A DNA stretch of 6,292 nucleotides from Chloroflexota bacterium. Lineage in GTDB: Bacteria; Chloroflexota; Anaerolineae; Aggregatilineales; Phototrophicaceae. The position numbers were made by a program, and so were the translations under genes. Positions 1-6,292 of the stretch are shown one piece after another (position 1 is the stretch's first letter; every line of letters starts with the position of its first letter). The stretch spans positions 1 through 6,292 of the forward strand of contig JAEVZT010000032.1 in NCBI GenBank assembly GCA_023392115.1, written 5' to 3'. Below the pieces are notes generated by a model that ran no database searches, was not told the DNA's origin, and saw only the letters and a program-made list of their open reading frames with translations.

Positions 1-209
1 TGAATTTCAATGCCGATGAGCAGTCGATCGTGCTGCCCGTGCCGAGTGGTCAATGGCGGCGGCTCCTCGATTCGGCAGACCCGCGCTGGAGTTCCGACTC
101 CGATCTGAAGCGAGCGCAGAAGCGCCACACGCTTGCCTCTGACGGCGAAGTGGCGCTGTCATTCCCCGGACATTCGCTCGTCCTGTATGTGCGCGAGACG
201 GCAGGCTAA
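1..209 (+). CDS. treZ: Malto-oligosyltrehalose trehalohydrolase, C-terminal end (partial)
   Basis: Only the last 68 full codons are present, read from base 3 to the TAA at 207-209; the gene enters from the left edge. The visible peptide has an NF-x-DEQ strand, then W-R-R-LLDSADPRW, then a closing LSFPGHSLVLYVRE strand. This is how the C-terminal beta-sandwich of GH13 trehalohydrolases usually ends: a 'W..LLDSADPRW' segment followed by a strand before the stop. TreZ hydrolyses the alpha-1,4 bond next to the terminal trehalose unit made by TreY and frees trehalose in the cytoplasm. The assignment rests on this short tail plus the directly following treY, a very common arrangement. The catalytic domain is outside the window, so another GH13 enzyme of glycogen metabolism (for example a branching enzyme) cannot be fully excluded. 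Confidence 0.8.
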   Translation, partial: NFNADEQSIVLPVPSGQWRRLLDSADPRWSSDSDLKRAQKRHTLASDGEVALSFPGHSLVLYVRETAG

Positions 210-213
210 CTCG

Positions 214-3200
214 ATGATAGACGACATCAAACAGCTCGTTGTATCAACCGCGCGCGACTTGACTGCGCGGCGGCACATTCCTTCGGCGACCTACCGTGTG
301 CAGTTCAGCCGCCAATTCACCTTTAAGGACGCTGAGGCGCTCGTACCTTACCTGCACGATCTCGGGATCGGCGACCTGTATGCCTCGCCGATCCTCAGAG
401 CAGTTCCCGGCAGCGCGCACGGCTATGACATCTGCGATCACGGCGAGCTTAATCCTGAACTGGGCAGTCGCGAGGGTTTCGACAGTTTCGTCGCGGCGCT
501 TCACGCGCGCGGGATGCACCTAATTGTCGACATTGTGCCGAATCACATGGGCGTCGGGCATGCGTGTAATGCGTGGTGGATGGACGTGTTGGAAAACGGA
601 CCAAGCTCGATCTACGCTGGCTACTTCGACATTGACTGGTCGCCGGTCAAGCCGGAACTTGTCAACAAAGTCCTTCTGCCAATCCTCGAAGACCAGTACG
701 GGCGCGTCCTCGAAGACGGCAAGCTGAAGGTTGCGTGCAGCGACGGCGCGTTCACACTCCACTACGGCGACCATGAACTGCCGATCGCGCCGGAAACATA
801 TATCCGTTTGCTCGAACAGCCAGCAGTCGCCGTACTTGAAGGGTTGGGCGAGGAAGACGAAAACGCGATCGAGCTGCAAAGCATCCTGACGGCGCTGAAT
901 TATTTACCGGGACGCGGCGAAACCGACGCGTTGAAGCGCTCGGAGCGGGCGCGTGAGAAAGAGGTGATCAAGCGCCGGATCGCGGCGCTCTACGACGCGA
1001 GCGAAGCTGTGCGCGAGGCGATCAGCAAGACGCTCGAACGCTTCAACGGCACGCCGGGCGACCCGTCAAGCTACGACTTGCCCGACGATTTGATCGCCGC
1101 GCAGCCATACCGGCTTGCCTTCTGGCGCGTCGCCGCCGAAGAAATCAATTACCGGCGCTTTTTCGACATCAACACGATGGCGGCGATCCGCGTCGAACTG
1201 CCCGAAGTATTCGACGCCACGCACAACCTGATCTTCGAACTGCTGGCGGAAGGGCAGATCGAGGGACTGCGCATCGATCACCCGGACGGCTTGTGGAATC
1301 CACCTGAATACTTCCGCCGCTTGCAGGAACGCTACGTCGCCGACGCGGTGCGGGCGCGCGTCGAGGGCGAGATCAACGACGATGCCGATGAGGCAATTCG
1401 CGGGGAAGTCGCCGCTTGGTTCGGCGGACTGGTCAATCTCCAGCATGAGCAGACGTTTCCGTTGTACGTCGTCGTCGAGAAAATCCTGTCGGAAACCGAA
1501 CCGCTGCCGCGTGACTGGGCAGTCTACGGCACGACAGGCTACGATTTTATGAACCTCGTCAACGGGATTTTTGTCAACCGCACCGCAGAAGTCGAGTTCA
1601 ACGCAATTTACGACGGCTTCACCGGCAATGCGGACGTGCCGTTTTCTGATCGCAACTACCGAAGCAAGAAGATGACGATGCTGGACTCGCTGGCAAGCGA
1701 AATCAACTCGCTGGCGCACCAGCTTGAGCGGCTGGCGGAGAAGAACCGGCACACGCGCGACTTCACGCTCAACGGGTTGATGTACGCGTTGCGTGAAGTG
1801 ATCGCCTGTCTACCAATCTACAGGACGTACATTGTCGGGGAAGGCGCGATCTCGCACCGCGACCAGCATTTCATCGAGACGGCAGTCCGCGACGCGCGGC
1901 GGCACAGCCCGCATGTGTCGAGCACCGTCTTCAACTTCATCCGCGATACGCTGCTGCTTCGCAACTTGAACGAATTTGAGGAAGCCGACCGCACCGAACT
2001 GCTGCGCTTCGTCATGCGCTTCCAGCAGATCACGGGTCCTGTGATGGCGAAGAGCATCGAGGACACGCTGTTTTACGTTTACAACCGTCTCGTCTCGCTC
2101 AACGAGGTCGGCGGCAATCCAGCGGTTTTCGGCATTGGCATGGACGAGTTCCACGAGCAAAACGCGCGTCGCCGTCGTCAATGGGCTTACGCTATGCTTG
2201 CCACGTCGACGCACGACACGAAGCGCAGCGAGGATGTGCGCGCCCGGCTTAATGTGCTGTCGGAAATAGCGGGCGAGTGGGGTGGGGTGATCCGCGAGTG
2301 GCAGCGGATGAGTGAACGTTCGAAGACGGCGCTCGACAGCGGCAGCGCGCCGGATGCGAATGACGAATATCTGCTCTACCAGTCGATGATCGGCGCGTAC
2401 CCGTTCGATCTGGACGAGCATGAGGATGGCGATTCGTGGATGGCGTTCTGTGAACGGATCAGCGCGTACATGGCGAAGGCGACGAAAGAGGCGAAAGTCC
2501 GCACGAGCTGGACGAACGCCAACGAGGAATACGACACAGCCGTCGCCGACTTCATCGACGCGCTGCTGCGGCGCGACAGAGAGAACCCATTCCTCAAAGC
2601 GTTTATTCCGTTCCAGCGGCGCGTCGCCTATTTCGGGCAGTGGAACGCGCTCAGTCAGGTGCTGCTGCGCCTGACGTGTCCCGGCGTGCCGGATACGTAT
2701 CGCGGAACAGAAGTCTGGGACTTCAGCCTTGTCGACCCGGATAACCGGCGACCCGTCGACTATGAGGCGCTGCGCGCCATGCTTCAGTCGCTGCAAGCGG
2801 TAGAGGACGACGAGGCGCGGGCAGCGCTCGCGTCTGATCTCGTCGCCAGCAGCCGGGACGGGCGGATCAAGATGTACACCCTTCAGCGCGCGCTGCGCTT
2901 CCGCCGCGACAGACTGGCGTTCTTCGGCGAGGCGGACTATGCCCCGGTTGCCGCGCGCGGCGCGAAGAAGCGCCACGTCTGTGCGTTTCAACGTCAGCAT
3001 GACGACGACGCGATCCTTGTCGTCGTGCCGCGACTTGTCGTCGGCTTGACGGGCGGAGAGGAACGCCCGCCGCTCGGCGGGGAGGTGTGGCAGGATACAC
3101 AGCTCATGCTGCCGGAAGACGAGCAGGGAAGAACCTACCGTAACCTATTCACCGGTGAAGCGCTGACAGTCACTGCGAACGGCGACGGCGCGAGCTTGGC

Positions 3201-3258
3201 GCTGGTGGACGTGCTTGGTCGCTTCCCGGTCGCGCTGCTGGAACGCGTCGACTCGTAA
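214..3258 (+). CDS. treY: Malto-oligosyltrehalose synthase (GH13, TreY)
   Basis: A 1014-aa cytoplasmic GH13 enzyme that isomerises the reducing-end alpha-1,4 linkage of maltodextrins to alpha,alpha-1,1, giving maltooligosyl-trehalose for TreZ. The N-terminal IPSATYRVQF signature is at residues 22-31, followed by a YASPILRAVPGSAHGYD block. GH13 region I is DIVPNHMG (106-113). Region II is GLRIDHPDG with nucleophile Asp355. Region III is YVVVEKIL with acid/base Glu422. Region IV is STHDTKRSED with Asp668. PGVPDTYRGTE (823-833) and VDPDNRRPVDY (840-850) are typical of TreY, as is the C-terminal W-x-DT-x-L-x-LP / NLFTGE / FPVALLE beta domain. The ATG at 214 is chosen because it lies 4 bases after the treZ stop, has an AGG 8 bases upstream and leaves a normal N-terminus. 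An in-frame TTG at 133 would overlap treZ and add 27 unrelated residues. Tight spacing implies co-transcription and translational coupling with treZ. At 1014 aa it is on the long side for the family, and all key residues are intact. Confidence 0.96.
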   Translation: MIDDIKQLVVSTARDLTARRHIPSATYRVQFSRQFTFKDAEALVPYLHDLGIGDLYASPILRAVPGSAHGYDICDHGELNPELGSREGFDSFVAALHARGMHLIVDIVPNHMGVGHACNAWWMDVLENGPSSIYAGYFDIDWSPVKPELVNKVLLPILEDQYGRVLEDGKLKVACSDGAFTLHYGDHELPIAPETYIRLLEQPAVAVLEGLGEEDENAIELQSILTALNYLPGRGETDALKRSERAREKEVIKRRIAALYDASEAVREAISKTLERFNGTPGDPSSYDLPDDLIAAQPYRLAFWRVAAEEINYRRFFDINTMAAIRVELPEVFDATHNLIFELLAEGQIEGLRIDHPDGLWNPPEYFRRLQERYVADAVRARVEGEINDDADEAIRGEVAAWFGGLVNLQHEQTFPLYVVVEKILSETEPLPRDWAVYGTTGYDFMNLVNGIFVNRTAEVEFNAIYDGFTGNADVPFSDRNYRSKKMTMLDSLASEINSLAHQLERLAEKNRHTRDFTLNGLMYALREVIACLPIYRTYIVGEGAISHRDQHFIETAVRDARRHSPHVSSTVFNFIRDTLLLRNLNEFEEADRTELLRFVMRFQQITGPVMAKSIEDTLFYVYNRLVSLNEVGGNPAVFGIGMDEFHEQNARRRRQWAYAMLATSTHDTKRSEDVRARLNVLSEIAGEWGGVIREWQRMSERSKTALDSGSAPDANDEYLLYQSMIGAYPFDLDEHEDGDSWMAFCERISAYMAKATKEAKVRTSWTNANEEYDTAVADFIDALLRRDRENPFLKAFIPFQRRVAYFGQWNALSQVLLRLTCPGVPDTYRGTEVWDFSLVDPDNRRPVDYEALRAMLQSLQAVEDDEARAALASDLVASSRDGRIKMYTLQRALRFRRDRLAFFGEADYAPVAARGAKKRHVCAFQRQHDDDAILVVVPRLVVGLTGGEERPPLGGEVWQDTQLMLPEDEQGRTYRNLFTGEALTVTANGDGASLALVDVLGRFPVALLERVDS

Positions 3259-3270
3259 ACGTTCATGGGC

Positions 3271-3298
3271 GTGAAAACTGTGCGAAAAGGGGTAAGAT
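3271..3298 (+). promoter_or_regulatory. Possible sigma-70-type promoter for the dehydrogenase gene
   Basis: GTGAAA (3271-3276, 4 of 6 to TTGACA) and TAAGAT (3293-3298, 4 of 6 to TATAAT) are separated by 16 bases. They lie in the 78-base gap after treY, which places a start site near 3305 and a leader of about 32 bases before the ATG at 3337. The same TAAGAT hexamer occurs about 36 bases before the next gene's start. Matches of this quality arise by chance, so this is only a candidate. No hairpin terminator for treY is visible in the gap, so read-through from treZY is also possible. Confidence 0.35.
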
Positions 3299-3320
3299 CA
3301 GAGGCATATCGGCGCTTCAT

Positions 3321-3327
3321 GGAAGGA
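3321..3327 (+). promoter_or_regulatory. Ribosome binding site of the dehydrogenase gene
   Basis: GGAAGGA is a purine-rich Shine-Dalgarno match ending 9 bases before the ATG at 3337. It supports that start over the in-frame ATG at 3319, which is followed by a stop after only three codons. Confidence 0.7.
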
Positions 3328-3336
3328 TAACGACTC

Positions 3337-4389
3337 ATGTTAGCAGCACGACTCTACGCCCCGCGCGACCTGAGGATTGATACGATTGATCCGCCGGGCG
3401 CGCCTTCGCCCGGTCAGGCGCTGATTCGCGTCAAGAGCGTCGGCGTGTGTGGCTCTGACCTGCACACCTACGTCGACGCGCGGATTGGCGACACAGTTGT
3501 CGAACAGCCGTTGATCATCGGGCACGAGTTCGGCGGGGTGGTGGAAGCGGTCGGTGATGGCGCGCTCGACGGCAACAATAATCCGCTGCGCGTTGGTCAG
3601 CGGGTAGCCGTTGATCCGGCGACGCCGTGCTGGCGCTGCGAGATGTGCGAGGAAGGACACCCGAACCTGTGCCGCCGCCTGCATTTTTGCGGGCTGTTCC
3701 CGGATGACGGCGCGCTTCAGGAACGGATGCTCGTCGACGCGCGAAGCTGCTTTCCCGTGCCTGACAGCATCAGCGACGCGGGTATGGCGCTGCTCGAACC
3801 GCTCGGCGTCGCGCTCCATGCCGCTAATCTGGGCAAGCTCAAGCTGGCGCGGAGTGTCGCCATTCTCGGCTGCGGTCCAATTGGACTCATGATAGCCAAG
3901 CTGGCGCGCATGAGCGGCGCTGACCCGATCTACGCCTTCGACTGCTTCGCGTGGCGTGCCGAGAAGGCAAAGACATGGGCGGGCGTAACCGACGCGTGGA
4001 CGCTTGACGTTGATCCAGTCGAGCGCATTGCCCAGATCACGGGCGGGCGCGGCGTTGATGTGGTCTACGAGGCGGCTTGGGCTGACCACAGCATCGCGCA
4101 GTCGGCGGAAATGGCGCGCTTAGGCGGGCGCGTGGTACTTGTCGGCATCCCATCAGACGACCGAATTGTCATGAAACACTCGACGGCGCGTCGTAAAGGA
4201 CTGACGATTGTCCTTGCGCGGCGCATGAAGCACGTCTACCCGCGCACGATCCACCTCGTCACCGAGCAGAACGTCGATCTTGATGCGCTGGTGTCACACC
4301 GCTTCCCCTTGACGGAGGCAGATAAGGCGTTCGCGCTCAATGTCGATTATCCCGACGGTATACATAAGGTCGTGATCGACATAGAGTAG
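3337..4389 (+). CDS. Zinc-dependent medium-chain alcohol/polyol dehydrogenase (threonine/sorbitol dehydrogenase-like)
   Basis: A complete 350-aa cytoplasmic medium-chain dehydrogenase, normal in length. The GroES-like N-terminal domain carries the catalytic zinc ligands Cys38 (GVCGSD), His63-Glu64 (IGHEFGG) and Glu154 ([12 protein letters not shown]), the pattern of the sorbitol/threonine dehydrogenase branch. The structural-zinc lobe is complete with Cys98, Cys101, Cys104 and Cys112. The Rossmann domain has GCGPIG (178-183), and Asp202 at the end of the second strand suggests NAD rather than [15 protein letters not shown] and [11 protein letters not shown] are standard late-domain motifs. 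It should oxidise a secondary alcohol of a polyol, sugar or hydroxy-amino acid, or run in reverse; the substrate cannot be told from sequence. It follows treY in the same direction after 78 bases but has its own ribosome binding site and possible promoter. A role with trehalose is not shown. The family call is firm; threonine 3-dehydrogenase, sorbitol dehydrogenase or butanediol dehydrogenase activity are all open. Confidence 0.93.
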   Translation: MLAARLYAPRDLRIDTIDPPGAPSPGQALIRVKSVGVCGSDLHTYVDARIGDTVVEQPLIIGHEFGGVVEAVGDGALDGNNNPLRVGQRVAVDPATPCWRCEMCEEGHPNLCRRLHFCGLFPDDGALQERMLVDARSCFPVPDSISDAGMALLEPLGVALHAANLGKLKLARSVAILGCGPIGLMIAKLARMSGADPIYAFDCFAWRAEKAKTWAGVTDAWTLDVDPVERIAQITGGRGVDVVYEAAWADHSIAQSAEMARLGGRVVLVGIPSDDRIVMKHSTARRKGLTIVLARRMKHVYPRTIHLVTEQNVDLDALVSHRFPLTEADKAFALNVDYPDGIHKVVIDIE

Positions 4390-4465
4390 TTGACAGTGGA
4401 CGGTGGAACAGTAAGTACAAGCGCGTTCTGACTATCAACTGCGAACTGTTTACTGTGAACTCCGA
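4388..4465. repeat. Inverted pair of ACTG-core heptanucleotide-periodic arrays
   Basis: On the + strand, 4431-4465 divides exactly into five 7-base units: ACTATCA, ACTGCGA, ACTGTTT, ACTGTGA and ACTCCGA. On the - strand, 4412 back to 4388 reads as related units: ACTGTTCC, ACCGTCC, ACTGTCA, then ACT. The two arrays face each other across about 18-25 bases. Aligning 4388-4412 with 4438-4461 as inverted arms gives about 17 complementary positions of 24, so a long imperfect hairpin is possible. The left arm begins at the last two bases of the dehydrogenase stop codon. Such degenerate heptads resemble the short tandemly repeated repetitive sequences known between genes in filamentous cyanobacteria. 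The function is unknown; it might act as a transcript end or as a dispersed repeat. Confidence 0.6.
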
Positions 4466-4492
4466 TTGGTACGTCTTGGTCTTAAAGCCGTC

Positions 4493-4501
4493 TGCTAAGA
4501 T
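4493..4501 (+). promoter_or_regulatory. Possible extended -10 promoter for the ABC exporter gene
   Basis: TGCTAAGAT matches an extended -10 (TG-n followed by a hexamer with 4 of 6 to TATAAT). No good -35 lies at 16-18 bases; TTGGTC at 4476-4481 is only 14 bases away. A start near 4508 would give a leader of about 30 bases before the GTG at 4537, almost the same geometry as the candidate before the dehydrogenase gene. The evidence is weak on sequence alone. Confidence 0.35.
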
Positions 4502-4519
4502 AGGCGCTCACGGGAAAAC

Positions 4520-4528
4520 GGGGGTAGG
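4520..4528 (+). promoter_or_regulatory. Ribosome binding site supporting the GTG start at 4537
   Basis: GGGGGTAGG lies 8 bases before the GTG at 4537. The TAG inside it (4525-4527) is an in-frame stop for the exporter frame, so translation cannot begin upstream and 4537 is the first possible start. Confidence 0.55.
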
Positions 4529-4536
4529 TTCGGCGA

Positions 4537-6292
4537 GTGAATACAAACGGCAAACAGTCCGCGCCAGTGGCAAACATGCGCTGGCTGTGGGCTTACGTGA
4601 TGCGGCACCGGCTGGCAGCGATTATCTCGGTTGTCAGCGGTATGGTTGCCGGACTCACAACGGCGCTTGAGCCGTACATGATCGGTGTAATCGTCGATCA
4701 CATCCGCTGGGGATTCACCCCCTCCAACCAGCCCTATCCGCTCAATCTCGGCTACGATTTCATCCATTCACACGCCACCCCACCCATGATCGTGACCGAC
4801 ATCGTCATCGTGCTCGCGCTGGCGATCATCACGGTGATCGCGTTTCATGGACAGCGCCGGGCGAGCGGCACGGTTGCCTACTCGGTGGCATATGACGTGC
4901 GCAAGGATTTGTTCGATAACCTGCTGACGCTCGAGCAAGCGTTCTTCCAGCACCACGCGACCGGCGACCTGATTTCGCGCATGCACAGCGACGTGGATAC
5001 GATCTGGCGCTTGCTGGCTATCACGTTCACGCGCATCGGCAGCGCACTGTTTGGGCTTGTGGCGACGTTCGTCCTGCTGGCGCTGATCGACCTGCCGCTG
5101 ACGATCGTCGTCTTCATCGTGCTGGCGGTGTCGACGACCTTCCAGATCCGCGCCGGTCTGGTGCTCGCGCCGTATTTCGAGCAGGTGCAGAATCAAGCGG
5201 GGACGGTGGCGGCACTGGTGCAGGACAGCTTCAGCGGCATCCAGACGGTCAAGACATTCGGGCGTGAAGCGGGCGTCAGCCGCAGGTTCAACGAGGAAAA
5301 CCGCGAATATCGCCGCCGCTGGCTGTTCTTCAAGCGGCGCAACGAACCGGTCGGCATGTTACCGAACATGATCAGCCAGCTTGCCGCCGGCATCGTCGTC
5401 CTATTTGGCGGCATCCTCACGCTTAACGGCTCGCTGACACTCGGCAACTTCACGCAGTTCCTGCTGTACCTCGGCATGATCAGCTCGACACTGCTGCATC
5501 TCGGCATGATGTACCAGCGTTACCAGCAGACGCGCGGCGCGCTGACGCGCATCACGCCGCTGCTGCAAGAAGCGGCGATCAGCAGCGCGCCTGATGCCAA
5601 GCTGCTGCCGGAAGCGCGTGGCGACATTCGCTTTGAAAACGTGAGCGTCGAGATTGATGGGACGCCGCTGCTGCGCGACATCTCGATTCACATTCCGGCG
5701 GGGCAGGTGGTCGCGCTTGTCGGCGCGACTGGCAGCGGCAAGACCCTGCTCGTCAGCCTGTTGGCGCGTGTCCTCGATCCGAATGAGGGGCGGGTGCTGA
5801 TCGACGGACACGACGTTCGGTCGCTGCGCCTCGATGACCTGCGCCGCGCGATCGCCTACGTTCCGCAATCGACGTTCCTCTTCAGCCAAACGCTCGCCGA
5901 AAACGTGCGTATGGGCAAACCGGATATTGCCACGGACAAGCTCAACGAGGCGGTTCACATCTCGCGGCTGAGCAATGACCTGCCGCAGCTGCCTCACGGC
6001 ACGGAGACGCTGGTCGGCGAGAAGGGCGTGATGTTGTCGGGAGGGCAGAAACAGCGCGTGGCTATCGCGCGGGCATTGGTGCGCGACCCGGCGATCCTCG
6101 TGCTTGACGACGCCCTGTCGAGCGTCGATACGCAGACCGCCGCGGACATCCTTTCCGACCTGCGCCACGTCTTGCGGTCGCGCACGAGCCTGATCATCGC
6201 CCATCGTATCGCAACGGTCAAAGACGCAGACCGCATCCTCGTCCTGTCAGACGGGCGAATCGTCGAACAGGGAACGCACGCCAGCCTGATCG
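4537..6292 (+). CDS. ABC exporter half-transporter, fused permease and ATPase, degenerate-site (MdlA/YheI-like) type; 3' end outside window
   Basis: 585 codons are visible with no stop. These proteins are usually about 580-620 aa, so little is missing. Six membrane segments can be read at about 26-46, 85-104, 168-186, 190-208, 280-298 and 308-325, forming an exporter-type membrane domain in the inner membrane. The nucleotide-binding domain starts near 362. It has Walker A GATGSGKT (396-403), Q-loop Gln444 in YVPQSTFLFSQT, signature LSGGQ (500-504), Walker B ILVLDD (Asp524), D-loop SSVD (528-531) and switch His556. Residue 525 is Asp where a hydrolysing site has Glu. This substitution marks the degenerate-site subunit of heterodimeric multidrug or lipid exporters such as MdlA/MdlB and TM287/288, so a partner is expected just downstream. 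The GTG start is chosen because an in-frame stop lies at 4525; Met14 (4576) is the alternative. The substrate is unknown: drug, lipid or peptide are all possible. Confidence 0.93.
   Translation, partial: MNTNGKQSAPVANMRWLWAYVMRHRLAAIISVVSGMVAGLTTALEPYMIGVIVDHIRWGFTPSNQPYPLNLGYDFIHSHATPPMIVTDIVIVLALAIITVIAFHGQRRASGTVAYSVAYDVRKDLFDNLLTLEQAFFQHHATGDLISRMHSDVDTIWRLLAITFTRIGSALFGLVATFVLLALIDLPLTIVVFIVLAVSTTFQIRAGLVLAPYFEQVQNQAGTVAALVQDSFSGIQTVKTFGREAGVSRRFNEENREYRRRWLFFKRRNEPVGMLPNMISQLAAGIVVLFGGILTLNGSLTLGNFTQFLLYLGMISSTLLHLGMMYQRYQQTRGALTRITPLLQEAAISSAPDAKLLPEARGDIRFENVSVEIDGTPLLRDISIHIPAGQVVALVGATGSGKTLLVSLLARVLDPNEGRVLIDGHDVRSLRLDDLRRAIAYVPQSTFLFSQTLAENVRMGKPDIATDKLNEAVHISRLSNDLPQLPHGTETLVGEKGVMLSGGQKQRVAIARALVRDPAILVLDDALSSVDTQTAADILSDLRHVLRSRTSLIIAHRIATVKDADRILVLSDGRIVEQGTHASLI

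Noticed and set aside
133..213. TTG at 133 as an upstream start for treY
   Set aside because: It would overlap the treZ end by 77 bases and add 27 residues that do not resemble a TreY N-terminus. The ATG at 214 sits just after the treZ stop.
1810..3000. A 396-codon open frame on the - strand inside treY
   Set aside because: It lies wholly opposite an intact, motif-complete treY. Its translation is rich in Arg, Val and His with no recognisable domain, as expected from the mirror of GC-biased codons.
3259..3336. Terminator after treY
   Set aside because: No stable inverted repeat with a T-run could be found in the 78-base gap.
4390..4418. TTGACA at 4390-4395 as a -35 box
   Set aside because: It is a perfect hexamer, but 17 bases on the sequence is AAGTAC, not a -10, and the hexamer is part of the heptad array, which explains it.
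4455..4670. A 71-codon + strand open frame spanning the gap and the exporter start
   Set aside because: It overlaps the exporter in another frame for over 130 bases, starts inside the heptad array, lacks a clear ribosome binding site and has no recognisable features.
5401..6204. A 267-codon open frame on the - strand opposite the exporter ATPase domain
   Set aside because: The + strand here encodes Walker A, signature and Walker B motifs in one open frame. The reverse frame is Arg/Gln-rich low-complexity sequence without a start context.
1..6292. CRISPR, tRNA/rRNA, insertion sequence or phage signals
   Set aside because: No regularly spaced direct repeats of CRISPR length, no cloverleaf-like or rRNA segments, and no transposase or integrase motifs on either strand. 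Composition looks even from end to end.

Overview
The window is a GC-rich stretch (roughly 60% by eye) of an ordinary bacterial chromosome with all genes on the + strand. The long TreY variant, the gene mix and the codon bias fit a free-living bacterium. A Chloroflexota (Anaerolineae-like) source is my best guess, but that is an inference from general style, not from any diagnostic marker.

Layout: (1) Positions 1-209 are the 3' end of a treZ-like gene (malto-oligosyltrehalose trehalohydrolase). (2) Positions 214-3258 are a complete treY (malto-oligosyltrehalose synthase, 1014 aa), starting 4 bases after the treZ stop. (3) A 78-base gap with a possible promoter and a good ribosome binding site leads into a complete 350-aa zinc-dependent medium-chain dehydrogenase (3337-4389). 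(4) A 147-base gap holds a pair of oppositely oriented heptanucleotide-periodic arrays with an ACTG core, then a possible extended -10 promoter. (5) From 4537 to the window edge runs an ABC exporter half-transporter with fused membrane and ATPase domains. It starts at GTG and is missing only its last residues.

How the genes work together: TreY and TreZ form the two-step TreY/TreZ route. TreY turns the reducing end of a maltodextrin or glycogen chain into a trehalose unit, and TreZ releases free trehalose, a compatible solute and stress protectant. The dehydrogenase and the exporter have their own leader regions and no evident functional tie to trehalose, so they are probably separate transcription units. 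The exporter has Asp where the Walker B catalytic Glu normally sits, as in the degenerate-site subunit of heterodimeric exporters (MdlA/YheI/TM287 type). A partner half-transporter is therefore expected just beyond the right edge.

I see no RNA genes, CRISPR array, insertion sequence, phage gene or clearly new system. The least explained element is the inverted heptad repeat at 4388-4465.
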